Source: Mesorhabditis belari (Eukaryota > Nematoda > Chromadorea > Rhabditida > Rhabditidae). From it: 64,000 nucleotides of DNA. The notes beneath the pieces were generated by a model. It did not search any database, was not told where the DNA came from, and saw only the letters and a program-made list of their open reading frames with translations. Below are positions 11,663 through 22,435 of the stretch, piece by piece; position 1 is the first letter of the stretch, and every line of letters begins with the position of its first letter. The stretch spans positions 1,240,001 to 1,304,000 of the forward strand of contig CAUEEP010000743.1 of the NCBI GenBank assembly GCA_958450365.1. The letters run 5' to 3'. The translations under genes were made by a program, and so were the position numbers.

Positions 11663-13875
11663 ATGTCGCGCTTTTATTATAATATTTTCTCATTGATAAT
11701 CTTTTCGTCATTGATTTACGGCAAGAAGATCATTTGCAAGGATAAAGATATGAATTGTCCGAATTGGGTGAGTTAAAATGGTGATCGATGCGGTGGTAAA
11801 ACATTGTGCTTTCCTTAATATGATTGGTACAAAATTACCAAATTTTCTTTATCCCTTTTTGGTGTTTTCGGTTGCTCTGAACGCGTCGCAATGCGAAGTG
11901 AACGGGAGTCACGCGTTCACTCTCTGTGAGCGCTCTTGTCAAAAATGTGGTGGAATCGTGCCACCAGGTTTAGTCATTTATTAATTTAAAAGAAATTTTG
12001 ATGTCAAAAAATTTCAGAATATGATTTGAAAAAGGTGCCAAAAGCGTTGCAAAGAGTCGCTTTTTTGATTGGGAAATGGAAAAGCGAGTTTGGCGGGAAA
12101 GCTTTCTTTCCGACGATACCAAAGTGAGAATTTTTGATTTTTGTTGATTTTTTTGGGAGTGGGACAAATGCGACCTTTTTTTTGCGCACCCGGACATTTT
12201 TTCCGCACTTAGCCCATTAGCGCACCTTTTTCCGCGTTTTAAAAAAGCTCTAAAAGCTAATATTAACCAATTTCTATTCCAAAAGTTGTTTTTCTAGGTA
12301 ATTTTAGGGCGTAGAATCGAAATTTTGACATATCAGAGCTTGTGGAAACAAACGGACGGAGTTATACAAAGAGAAAAATCGACAATTTTCTGTAATTTGA
12401 CCTAGCCGTTTTGTCTTTGGTTCCACAAGCTCTGATATGTCAAAATTTGAATTCTACGCCCTAAAATTACCTAGAAAAACAACTTTTGGAATAGAAATTG
12501 GTTAATATTAGCTTTTAGAGCTTTTTTAAAACGCGAAAAAAGGTGCGCTAATGGGCAAGGTGCGGAAAAAAAGGTGCGCAAATGTCCGGGTGCGCAAAAA
12601 AAAGGTCGCATTTGTCCCACTCCCATTTTCTTTGATCTTAAAGCTTTTTAGCTAATTGAATCTTTTAAAATCATTAGACTTTAGATTTACTTATGGAGAA
12701 GAGATTGATATCAAAATGACTCATCACATTGTGCAGCCACCAACACTCAATTACACGTGCGTTATGCGAAACTTTTTGATTTTGATTTTGAAAATCTAGA
12801 TAAAGCCAAAGAGTATAGAATATTATTAAAAATTTTTAGAGCTTTTGCTTGGGATGCATCAGATGAGAACATTACAGAGTTACACTCGGAAAGTGGTTAC
12901 ATTGCGCCCAAATTATCACCTCAAAATTTCACTCAATATTATCTTACAACAGCGATGAGTAATGGTTTGAAACAACAACAACAAAAATATATATTAGATA
13001 TTTAATTTATAGGATTTATGACTGTGGAATCGGGTGAGGTTGGAGAAAACGCAATCAAATTTCGGTTGAGAAAGATTGGGAGAATATCTTTCAGTCATGA
13101 TTCAGCTGTTCGTCTTGTGAGTCATCTTAAGTCAACATAGTTTATTGTTTTTGTTTTTATTTTGATTCTTTTTGTTTCTTTATTATTAATACATACCGTA
13201 AATACTATAATAGTGGGGGTGGGACAAATGCGACCTTTTTTTGCGCACCTGGACATTTGCGCACCTTTTTTTTGCTGGAAAAGGCCTTAGGAAAAGTCGT
13301 AGAGCTTCGAAAATATTTCCATACAAGGGAATCGTATGCGTAGATTCCGAATTTCGACAAATCAGACCTCGCTGACACGTCAAATTTGGGCTAAAAGGCA
13401 AAAACTACGCAACCTAACGCTTTTCCGCAGTTTTTGCCTTTTAGCCCAAATTTGACGTGTCAGCGAGGTCTGATTTGTCGAAATTCGGAATCTACGCATA
13501 CGATTCCCTTACATGGAAACGTTTTTGAAGCTCTACGACTTTTGCTAAGGCCTTTTCCAGCAAAAAAAAGGTGCGCAAAAAAAAGGTCGCATTTGTCCCA
13601 CCCCCATAATAGTACCCCACCGCCCTCGTACAGTCGCGTAGGCGCAAAAGTCGCAACACTCCGCAACTCATTATGGGGGTGGGGTACTATTACAGTATTT
13701 ACGGTAGATGTTTCGCGAATGGACACTTTTGGATGAAAATCGATTGGAAGCTCGCCTTTTGATGACCACTACTGTTACTAGGTTTATTCGAATCTTTTTT
13801 TTCCATTACAATTTTCATTTTAGACATCTCATGGAGCATACGTCAATTATTTATAAAAGAATTTTTGAGTATTAA
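11663..13875 (+). CDS. Secreted ShK domain plus nitrobindin/THAP4-C-like barrel protein
   Basis: Exons: 11663-11767, about 11871-11967, 12018-12123, 12685-12756, 12840-12964, 13013-13116, 13708-13781, 13824-13875. The signal peptide is MSRFYYNIFSLIIFSSLIYG. Exons 1 and 2 together give a six-cysteine ShK (SXC) module, ICKDKDMNC to CERSCQKC. From exon 3 the protein follows the nitrobindin/THAP4 C-terminal heme-binding barrel: VAFLIGKWKSEFGG, FFPTIPKFTYGEE, AFAWDASDENITELHSESGY, FREWTLLDENRLEARLLMTT, and a terminal helix with histidines (RHLMEHTSIIYKR) where the family has its proximal heme ligand. Secretion plus a disulfide module on a heme barrel suggests an extracellular nitric-oxide or redox role, by inference. 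Oddity: intron 1 has a GTGAGT donor but no AG before the frame resumes at 11871. Confidence 0.8.
12155..12624. mobile_element. MITE, family B (GGGAGTGGGACAAATGCGACC ends), copy 1
   Basis: A 470-base near-perfect palindrome in intron 3 of the ShK gene. The ends carry TGGGACAAATGCGACC and its complement, followed by GCGCACC motifs and long pairing inner arms. The core differs from the copies at 13207-13606 and 61421-61800. Confidence 0.85.
13196..13704. mobile_element. Composite MITE: family B element nested in a family A element
   Basis: The outer ends are family A (CCGTAAATACTATAATAG and CAGTATTTACGG). Within them from about 13207 to 13606 is a family B palindrome with GGTGGGACAAATGCGACC ends. 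The right end plus its TA duplication forms the TAG acceptor used by the exon starting at 13708. Confidence 0.85.
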
Positions 13876-14451
13876 TAAATTTGTTGAAGTGTTGTAAATG
13901 GACTAAAGGTCAAACATTTATGATATTTGAACTGATCGATAAGAGAATGCCCTCTGGCTCTCTTCAATATTTATTGATGATACGAAGAGTAAATAAAAAA
14001 AAGGAATTTCTTAGATTTGCTTCCGTTTTTGTTAGAAAAAGATTCAATTTTCATTTCTTTATACTTCTACTTTATACAATAAATACCAAAATATACAAAG
14101 ATACTATACAAAGTTTTTTGTTTTTGTTTTTATTTTGATTCTTTTTGATATTATTAATACATACCGTAAATACTATAATAGTACCCCACCGCCCTCGTAC
14201 AGTCGCGTAGTCGCAAAAGTTTTTTTAGTATACAAAGATACTATTTGCTTTTTCGTTACTAGACTGCGTTCCTTGTTGATGAGTTTTCTAAAAAGTGTGC
14301 CTAAAGAAAAGCTACTGTAATCCTAACGTAAGCCATCGTAATCATCTTTTAATCAAAAGAACAAGAAAATTGAGCCTCTTTTAAACAATTTGCTGTTCTA
14401 AACACTTAAATTAGGCTCATCTAGTGGTTTAGATTTGAAAAATATAGCCTA
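13876..14451. other. 3' flank of the ShK gene with a truncated family A MITE
   Basis: A 5' fragment of family A lies at 14164-14232. The roughly 50 bases before it match the flank before the composite element at 13196, so flank and element end were copied together. Short open frames here have no motif. Confidence 0.5.
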
Positions 14452-14717
14452 CCGTAAATAATGTTATAGTACCCGACCCCCATAATGAGTTGCGAAGTGT
14501 TGCGTAGTCTAGCTTTGAACGAGTTTTTCTCGACACTGATTTATGCTACAATGCGCGTTTTGGTATCAAAAAATAGCCCTGAATTTCAGCTATTTTTTGA
14601 TACCAAAGACCCATTTTTTGAAAGTACGGGCGCTTTGAAAAAAAATGAAATACTAAAAAAACTTTTGCGACTACGCGACTGTACGAGGGGGGTGGGGTAC
14701 GATTACAGTATTTACGG
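14452..14717. mobile_element. MITE, family A, copy 4
   Basis: Nearly identical to copy 2 at 9447-9711, including the preceding 40-odd bases (TAGGCTCATCTAGTGGTTTA and onward), which implies a recent copy of element plus flank. Confidence 0.85.
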
Positions 14718-14918
14718 TAAGTACGGTAGTTTTTCCTACATACAAACTTTAGTGACAAGCATTATTGCTTTATTTTTTTAATAAGAACGAATCAATTCTT
14801 TCTTTTTTTCCGTCTAATTCTTGATTACCTAGCGATCTCTGTGATAGATTTGGACTCTCTGAATCTGTTCTTCTGTTCCTCTTGAAAAGCGGTAGCCTGG
14901 CTTTTCGCACAAAGCACA

Positions 14919-17900
14919 ATGGCTGTAAAAAGAGGAGAAAATGGTGATAAGAAATCAAAAAAAAGCCTTCTGATTGAATTTCTCGCGAAGCGACAAGGTT
15001 TTCTCACTAGATAGAGTTTGTGCTTTCTTTTTCAAACCCCAGAGATACCCATTTTTCCATCTGACCAATCCGATTAATCAATTATGTTTTCATATGGGAA
15101 ATGTCATCCTTCTTCAAATTTTCAAAACAACTCTTTCTTTTTGCTTTTTGTAGGCCATGTTGTTAAGAAGAATAGGTAACCTTTCTGTTCTCAAAACGTT
15201 GTTCAGGTACGATGGATCCCCTATTGGATCCGCTACACACCGACAATGGGAAATATAGTCCAACTTTTGAGCCTTCCTACATTCTACCCGGAAACAATCT
15301 CACCTGGAATCACATTTCAGTATGTGGAGCTGAGATGAAGGTTTTCATTGAAGATTTAGCATAAACGATCAAATCTTTAGGCGAGTCAATCTAGCTGGAA
15401 AGATATGTTTTCCAGGGGGAAACCGAAAAAGGTTAAACAAATTCTGCACAATGGTGAGTTAAAGGGATTAGGAATTAGGATTGATTCTCGGCAGGTAGGT
15501 AGAGTGAGATGATTTCTGATGAAATTTCATCTAGGAATGATTAAAGTGAATAGATTTATCAGTTCAATGGGAATCGGTCTTAATTTCAAACTCATTCTTT
15601 CAAAGAAAACACAGAAAAGTGCGATCAAAAAAAGATTTTAGTGAGCGGAATCGCGGAAGCTGGTCGTCTTTTAGCAATCATGGGATCAAGGTAAAAGGAT
15701 CAAGGTTAAAGGGATTAGAAAAATATCCGAAATCTAGTGGCGCTGGAAAAACGACGTTGCTGAATGTGTTGACATTGAGAAATTTGTCGACATTGGATGT
15801 GCAAGGCGAGGTGGTATTGGATGGAAAAAGAGCGAATAAATGGAAACTTCGAGAAGTCTCGGCTTTCGTTCAACAACACGATATGTTTGTTGGCACGTTG
15901 ACCGTTCGGGAACATCTACAATTTATGGTAAATCGCTAGGAATTGTTCTAAGAATTGTTCGATTAAGGCCAGACTACGAATGGGATCCAATTACACGAAA
16001 GCCGAGCGAGAGGCGAGAGTAGACGAAGTGATGCATAGGGTAAGCTTTAAAGCTTTAAAAGATATCAAACAAAGCTTTAAAGCTTTAAAAGATATCAAAG
16101 AAAGCTTTAAAAAGCTAAAAAAATAGTACAATATGGTTATATTCTATGTTTTACTAAGCTAATGCTATTTAAAAGCTATTTTTTTTGCTAGATGGGTCTC
16201 TCGAAGTGTTCGGATACGATGATCGGTGTTCCGCATCGAGTGAAAGGACTGTCATGCGGTGAACAGAAAAGACTTGCTTTTGCTTCAGAGGTAAACCTGG
16301 GTAAATGAATGAATCATTTTTTTATTCCAGATTCTCACTTGCCCGTCGATTCTTTTCTGTGATGAGCCAACATCCGGACTCGACGCTTTCATGGCTGGTA
16401 TGAATTGAGTTTCAAGAAAATAAAAGGCCACCGAACTTGCTCGTCGAAAAGCCGCCTAACAGCGGGTTTTTCTGACCGAATCCAACCGTCGCCATGGCTG
16501 AGTCGGGAGAGCGCTTGGCTACGACCCGCACGATCCGGGTTCGACCCTGCGTAGTGCCATGAGCTGGATGTTGTGTGGCTTTTTGTCTGGAAATTGTCGT
16601 CAAGCCTCGTGGCGTGGCGCAAACTGGAGTGCGTCGCGAGTCTCCGGCCTACACGATCCGGGTTCGACCGCCCATAGTGCCATTCAATCTTGACTTTTGA
16701 ATTTTTTATTTCAATTGCACAACTACAATATATTGTAAGGTTTTCTAAAGAATTTTTAGCTTTATTGGTCAAAACATGGCCAAGAAAATGCCGGTACAGA
16801 CAGACAGACAGACAGACAGACAAGCACTGCTCTTTTACATAAAGTAAATTACCGATTATAGGACATGTTGTGCAATCTTTGCGCTCTTTGGCCGATGCTG
16901 GAATGACTGTTGTGATCACAATTCATCAACCAAGCAGTCAAGTCTACAGTTTGTTTAATGAGTTCGTCGTTTTTTAAAACACGATTTGTTTTTTGATTTT
17001 TTTAGTGTCTGCTTGATGGCTTGCGGTCGAATTGTGTACCTTGGAGAGGCTGATAAAGCGATTGATCATTTCGCTGAGTTTGGTGATCTTTATAAGAAGT
17101 CAGACGTTAACAATTTAGCTGCGGTTTCCCTTGTCCTCCATATTTTAACGCAGCTGATCATTTGATTCGAACGATCGCCGTGACAAACGATCGACAAAGA
17201 ACCGATTGCCTTCGTAAAGTGGCCGTGATTCGAGAAGGATTTCAAAAGAGTCCAGCTGGAAAGGTTAGGTTTAGATCGTAGAAAAAAAAGAAGACTTTAA
17301 AATTCAGAGAGTAGCCGAATTGTGTCAACCACTCAAAAGTGGTCCACCGTCATCATATGGAAAGAGTGAAAATAAGTCTCTTTTCTCCGAATATTCTTGG
17401 ACTTCATCGCAAAAGTGAGCTTCGAAAACGAGAATGAAATGGGGGGAAATTTTGAAGAGGGTTTTCATTTTGATTTTTGCATAAGTTTTTCTAGATTTAA
17501 AGCATTAGAATTGACAATGACAAATTGATGAACAATGACAATGATAATGATAATGACAAATTAGCAATGACAAATTGATTAATTAGACTAAATAAACCAA
17601 GCAACCAAGCATCAACCAAGGTTCCCCATTCGTTTCATTTCCTTTTCGATTTCGATTCGTTTCTGATTTGGTTCCAATTCAGTTCCAATTCAGTTCCAAT
17701 TCGGTTCCAACTCAGTTCCAATTCAGTTCCAATTCGGTTCTAATTCGGTTCTAATTCAGTTCCAATTCAGTTCTAATTCAGTTCCAATTCAGTTCCAATT
17801 CAGTTCCAATTCAGTTCCAATTCAGTTCCAATTCAGTTCCAATTCAGTTCCAATTCAGTTCCAATTCAGTTCCAATTCAGTTCCAATTCAGTTCCAATTC

Positions 17901-20541
17901 GGTTCCCTTTAGATTTGGTGTAACCAGTTGTTAACAAATTCAACATTTTTCAAACAAACCCGGCTAAGATACGAGCAAAATTCGTAGATTGCCAACGGCA
18001 AAATGGACTGAAAAAGGGGGAAAGTTTGTAACTTAAAAAGTAACATTCACAGATATGCCGCAAATTACGTGGCACAATTTTGGGCCCTCTTCTGGCGATC
18101 GTGGATTTCAGTGACACGAGATCCGATTCTTTTCCGAGTTCGAATTGCGCAAACACTTGTAAGTACAGAAAGAAGTCTTTCTGATTGAATATAGAAAAGT
18201 TTTCTTTTAGATTACCGCCCTAATCACAGGTGTTGTCTATTGGCAAACACCAGTGAACAAATTGACGGTGATGACTGTGAATGGTATTCTCTTCAATCAC
18301 ATTCGAAACTTGAATTTCATGCTTCAATTCCCTGCCGTGCCTGTAAGGGAATTGCAAATTTTAAAATAAAAAAAAAGCAAGTTCTAGGCGATAACAGAAG
18401 AGTTGCCAATTGTACTCCGTGAAAACGCGAATGGAATCTACAAAACGAGTGCTTACTTTTTAGCGAAAAACCTAGCCGAGGTACATACAGACAATGAAAT
18501 ATGATATTTGAAAAACGATCGTCACTTTCGCGCGTCTGTAACTCCCCTTGTCTTTGAGTTTAAACTTGTTTAAGTGCTATACATTTTCTGAAAGCTCTTT
18601 TCAAGGGCTACACAATGGTAATATTAATATTTAGAAATACGGTAAAGACAAGGGAGTTTTGTCGCCTTCATCGCTCTTGCCATTCGAACGGCTTGCAATA
18701 AATAATCATTGGAATTTCTAGACGCGCGAAAGTGACGATCTTTTTGGCAAATATGATATTTCATTGTCCACTAGTGTAGCTCAATGAAAATCAATGCAAA
18801 AATCAATGCTTTCAGGTTCCACAATATTGTGTGATGCCAACAATTTACATTTCTATAGTATACTGGATGTCGGGTAAAAGAAAAATCGAAAAGAAAACTC
18901 TAGAATTATGAAAATTTTCCAGGTCTTGAGCCACACATCACCTCTTTTCTTTTCTCAATTTTGATTTCGATTCTGATCGTCGGTGTAGCGATTTCAATTT
19001 GTGAGTGAAAATAAACTTGTTTACTTTGTAAGCAAAAATCTAAATTAATTCATAGCTTTAAAATTTATCAAATACCGTATTTCTTCGAATAGAAGACCGG
19101 GTAAAGAGTATCATCGCGTACTCCTGCGTAGCAGCCCTTTTTAAAATTTCACATGAGCTAACAGATTTTTGAGCCATTTTCCAGCTCTATAGCATTTGAT
19201 TGAAAGCTTTTATGCAGAAAAGAAATTTTAAAAAGGGCTGCTACGCAGGAGTACGCGATGATACTTCTTTACCCGGTCTTCTATTCGAAGAAATACGGTA
19301 ACAAGAATACTAAGAGCAACACCTTTCACAAAAGTTTAAGTATCAAGTAGCTTGGTACTTGAAAACGTCATAAACCTTCGCATAAACCTTTTAAGCTCAC
19401 AAAAGAACATGAATTTATACTTATTTTATGTAATAATAACTTAAAATTGAATAGAATTATTGATAAATTATGAATGAATCAATAATCAACTTTCTTTAGC
19501 GTACGCTGTTGCAACAGTTTTCGGTGACACGGCGATCGCTATGACATTCTTGCCGATTTTCGTTATCCCAACAATGGCTTTTGGAGGGTATTTATCAATT
19601 TTCATAATAACTCTCTAAACATTTACAGATTTTTCATCAATTCCAACGATATTCCATGGTATTTCCAGTGGCTAGCAAATCTTTCCTATTTCAAGTTTGT
19701 GAAACTAAACAAGTAAACAAAAAAAACTATAAAACTTCTAGATATGGTTATGAAGCATTAGCGATAAACGAATGGGACCCAATCAATATGATTCCAGGTT
19801 TAAAAGAAACGTTATTAAATGAAAAGTGAAATGAAAAGAAGTAAAAGTAAAGAGTTTGATGATCATTAGTAAAAGTAAAGAGTTTGCTTATCGTTAGTAA
19901 AAGTAAAGAGTTTGAATATCATTAGTTAAAGTAGAGTTTGATGATTATTAGTAAAAGTAAAGGGTTTGCTTATCATTAGTAAAAGTAAAGAGTTTGATTA
20001 TCATTAGTAAAAGTAGAGCTTGCTTATCATTAGTTAAAGTAGAGTTTGATGATCATTAGTAAAAGTAAAGAGTTTGATTATCATTAGTAAAAGTAGAGTT
20101 TGTTTATCATTAGTAAAAGTAAAGAGTTTGATTATCATTAGTAAAAGTAGAGCTTGCTTATCATTAGTCAAAGTAGAGCTTGCTTATCATTAGTCAAAGT
20201 AAAGACTTTGATGATCATTAGTAAAAGTAAAGAGTTTGCTTATCATTTGATCTCTAGGCTGCAATGTGACAACTCCATTTGACTACAATTGTCCATCAAA
20301 TGGTCAGGAAGTGCTCGAATCGATCTCTTTTGCGTAAGTGCTTTGAAAAGAATACTACTCGAAAGATTATAAATGATTCTATTTAAAGGGGAATACCAAT
20401 ACTTTTAATTATAATGCTCACAGTTGCTTTTGTAGATCAATACACCGATGGCGTGATGTGCTTATTTTATTGGCTGAAATCTTGGCCGTTCGTTTTGTCG
20501 CCTTCATAGCTCTTGCCATTCGAACGGCTCGCAATAAATAA
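14919..20541 (+). CDS. White-type ABCG half transporter
   Basis: About 23 exons, all joining in phase. The first is 14919-14997, then 15154-15175, 15208-15319 and so on; the last is 20436-20541. The cytoplasmic N-terminus leads into NNLTWNHIS, then the nucleotide-binding domain: Walker [10 protein letters not shown] (split by an intron at 15690), Q-loop FVQQHDMF, signature [14 protein letters not shown] near 16246, Walker B with D-loop [12 protein letters not shown] near 16350, H-loop TIHQPSS, and [14 protein letters not shown]. Hydrophobic segments follow ([47 protein letters not shown]) and the C-terminal helix [20 protein letters not shown]. Domain order NBD then membrane domain defines ABCG. 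It should act as a dimer moving lipophilic substrates; the substrate is unknown. The AATAAA overlaps the stop (CGCAATAAATAA). Introns carry a SINE, two MITEs and two satellites. Confidence 0.92.
16425..16860 (+). mobile_element. tRNA-derived SINE-like element, copy 1
   Basis: Two tRNA-like modules occur in tandem (near 16483-16560 and 16600-16682), each with B-box-like CGGGTTCGACC. They are followed by an AT-rich body (TTTTTTATTTCAATTGCACA) and a CAGACAGACAGA tail. The head and body recur at 45110-45392. It sits in an ABCG intron, 13 bases before the next exon. Confidence 0.7.
17665..17908. repeat. 11-bp satellite in an ABCG intron
   Basis: About twenty tandem copies of AGTTCCAATTC with occasional C to G and C to T variants. 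No coding use; the flanking exons splice in phase across it. Confidence 0.9.
18486..18773. mobile_element. MITE, family E, copy 2, with inserted exon fragment
   Basis: Matches the copies at 894-1121 and 35263-35489 but contains 67 extra bases (18656-18722), which are a copy of the last ABCG exon and its 3' end (20492-20558) with about three mismatches. Confidence 0.85.
19075..19298. mobile_element. MITE, family D (CCGTATTTCTTCGAATAGAAG ends)
   Basis: TA-flanked inverted repeat in an ABCG intron. Arms of about 80 bases contain ACCGGGTAAAGAGTATCATC and GCGTACTCCTGCGTAGCAGC with their complements. Confidence 0.85.
19840..20246. repeat. 28-30 bp satellite in an ABCG intron
   Basis: Roughly fourteen imperfect tandem units of TTAGTAAAAGTAAAGAGTTT followed by GATTATCA or GCTTATCA. 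Unit length varies by loss of AAAG. The intron is otherwise ordinary. Confidence 0.85.
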
Positions 20542-20734
20542 TCATTGAAATTTCTAGAATTTTCTTTCTTTTTCTTTATAAATCTCAATAAATCTTTGTA
20601 AATAACTATTCTGAAGAATTAAATTTACATTTCTAGACAAATAGTCCAATCAAAACATTACCACAAGATACCAAAAAAAATTCGAGTTTTCTCTTTTTGC
20701 GACTTTCAAACTTTCCGCATTCAAACTTTTCACT

Positions 20735-21445
20735 TACACTTACAGAAAGTGTTTCATCACTTACGTTAGACCCATTCTAGAGTATGCATCTATAGTTTGG
20801 TCTCCACATACACAAGTTGATATCTCTCGCCTAGAAAAAAATCCAGCAGAGATATACTAAGATAGCTCTATGGAAAATAGATTTTTCCAAATTTGCATAC
20901 TTTAGTTACACAGATAGACTCAATTTTTTTGATCTGAAATCTCTTAAACACCGCCGCTTGGTCACGGATTTAATAGAATATTTCAAAATTGTAAAGGGCA
21001 GGCGTTATCTGTGCTACCCACATTTTACATATATTAAATTGGTTTTTTTTTTTTTCCCCCTTTTTTTTTTTAACCTATCCCTCTTTTTCGAGATTTATTC
21101 AAAGTTAATCCCACGGTTAGTTCAAGGAGAGGTTCTTTCGTTTCAGAAATTCCAGTCACCTCCAATAAGTTTGTTTATAACTCTTTTCCAATAAGAACTG
21201 CCTGAATTTGGAATCGACTCCCCAGAGTTTTGAGAGAGTCCAATAGTCTCGAAACCTTTAAATTATCTGTAGATGATCTTGATCTTGAAGCTCTAGTGGA
21301 TCCTTGACGTTATCTGTGCTACCCACATTTTACATATTATTATATCGTGTTTCTTTTTATCGGCCCTTTTCGTGTTATGTGTATGAATTGATGTGTTTTA
21401 ATCTTAAATCTAGCGCACTTTATCTCAGGTCCTGAATAAAGTATC
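20735..21445 (+). mobile_element. Degraded non-LTR retrotransposon 3' end (jockey/CR1-like)
   Basis: Translation, with frameshifts, reads FITYVRPILEYASIVWSPHT, then DISRLE, IQQRYTKIALW, DLKSLKHRRLVTDLIEYFKI, then a last block NRLPRVLRESNSLETFKL and a stop near 21308. This matches the conserved C-terminal part of LINE reverse-transcriptase ORFs (YVRPILEYASxVWSP). A 3' untranslated tail follows, ending CCTGAATAAAGTATCTATAT. It is truncated at the 5' side and frameshifted, so dead. A related 3' tail lies at about 63660-63755 on the minus strand. Confidence 0.8.
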
Positions 21446-22435
21446 TATATATTTTAACAAAACGTTCAAAGGGTTAAGTCTTCAAAAATTCAAAAAAATC
21501 GAGTTTTCTTTGCAAAACTCTCAAAAAATAAGTTTGTCTTTTGTCAGAAAAACGTCAGAAATTGAAAAAATAAAGAGAACACCTTTGAAATAAACGTGTG
21601 AAATTTCAAAACTTTACAAAACTTTTCCAATTACTTTTCTTTCATTCAAACTGAAGCTGAATTTGGTTGATGTTGCTGAAAAAAGAGAGCTTTGTTTTCT
21701 CAGAGAAAACTCAAAACAGAAATGTTTTTGGGTTAGAGAAGAAAAACGGATTGCTTATCAAAATTCTACTGCAAATTTGATGGTCATTTTCAGCGAAACG
21801 ACATAATGAGACGAGATCAGACACCTAAAAACAGAAAAAAAAGACGTCATTCGAAATTTGGCGAAATATGGTTTAAGAGTTGCGCTTTTTGGCTGTTTCG
21901 ACTAGCTTCTTTCAAAATTTTTGTGTAGATTTGAAATGTTTAACACGTTCAGGACGATTCGGTCCACCGGTGGAGGAAGGCCGTCTGGCCCCTGGGACGG
22001 TTCGGTCCACCGGCGGACGAAATTGTGGTCCACCGGACGAAACCCCTCCCGCCCCAGAGACAGACGCTCTAACGACTGTTCTTTTACTCCCTTTTACTTG
22101 TCTCCAATCATATAAGATTTCAACTTTAGCTTCACGAATTCGAGTTTTTTTTTCGGTAGATTTCTTTGCATTTTCCTTTCCCCATCACTTTTCAAAGATT
22201 TCGTGTTTGAGAAACACTTCTACTCATCAAATTTTGATTCTTTTTTGAGTGACTCAGGTGAGATCACCCTCTTTTTTTTCCCTTCTTCTTGATCCACCTT
22301 TTCTTAATCTTTCATAAAATTTACTCATTTATTTGCAATCTCAATTTTTTGAAATCGATTTAACTCAACAAGAAAAAACTGTTTTTTTTTTTTTTAAACT
22401 AACAATATCTTTAAAAAGTTTAGAAGGTATGTAAA
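21446..22435. other. Intergenic with a small GC-rich island
   Basis: Mostly AT-rich. At about 21945-22065 there is a GC-rich stretch containing three spaced GGTCCACCGG motifs, unlike anything else nearby. The frame at 21880-22248 crosses it but has no recognisable domain or splice continuation. Confidence 0.4.

Noticed and set aside
13186..13736. Three open frames of 71-100 codons with near-identical ends
   Set aside because: They are both arms of the MITE palindrome read on opposite strands; the same frame recurs in the copy at 61278-61577.
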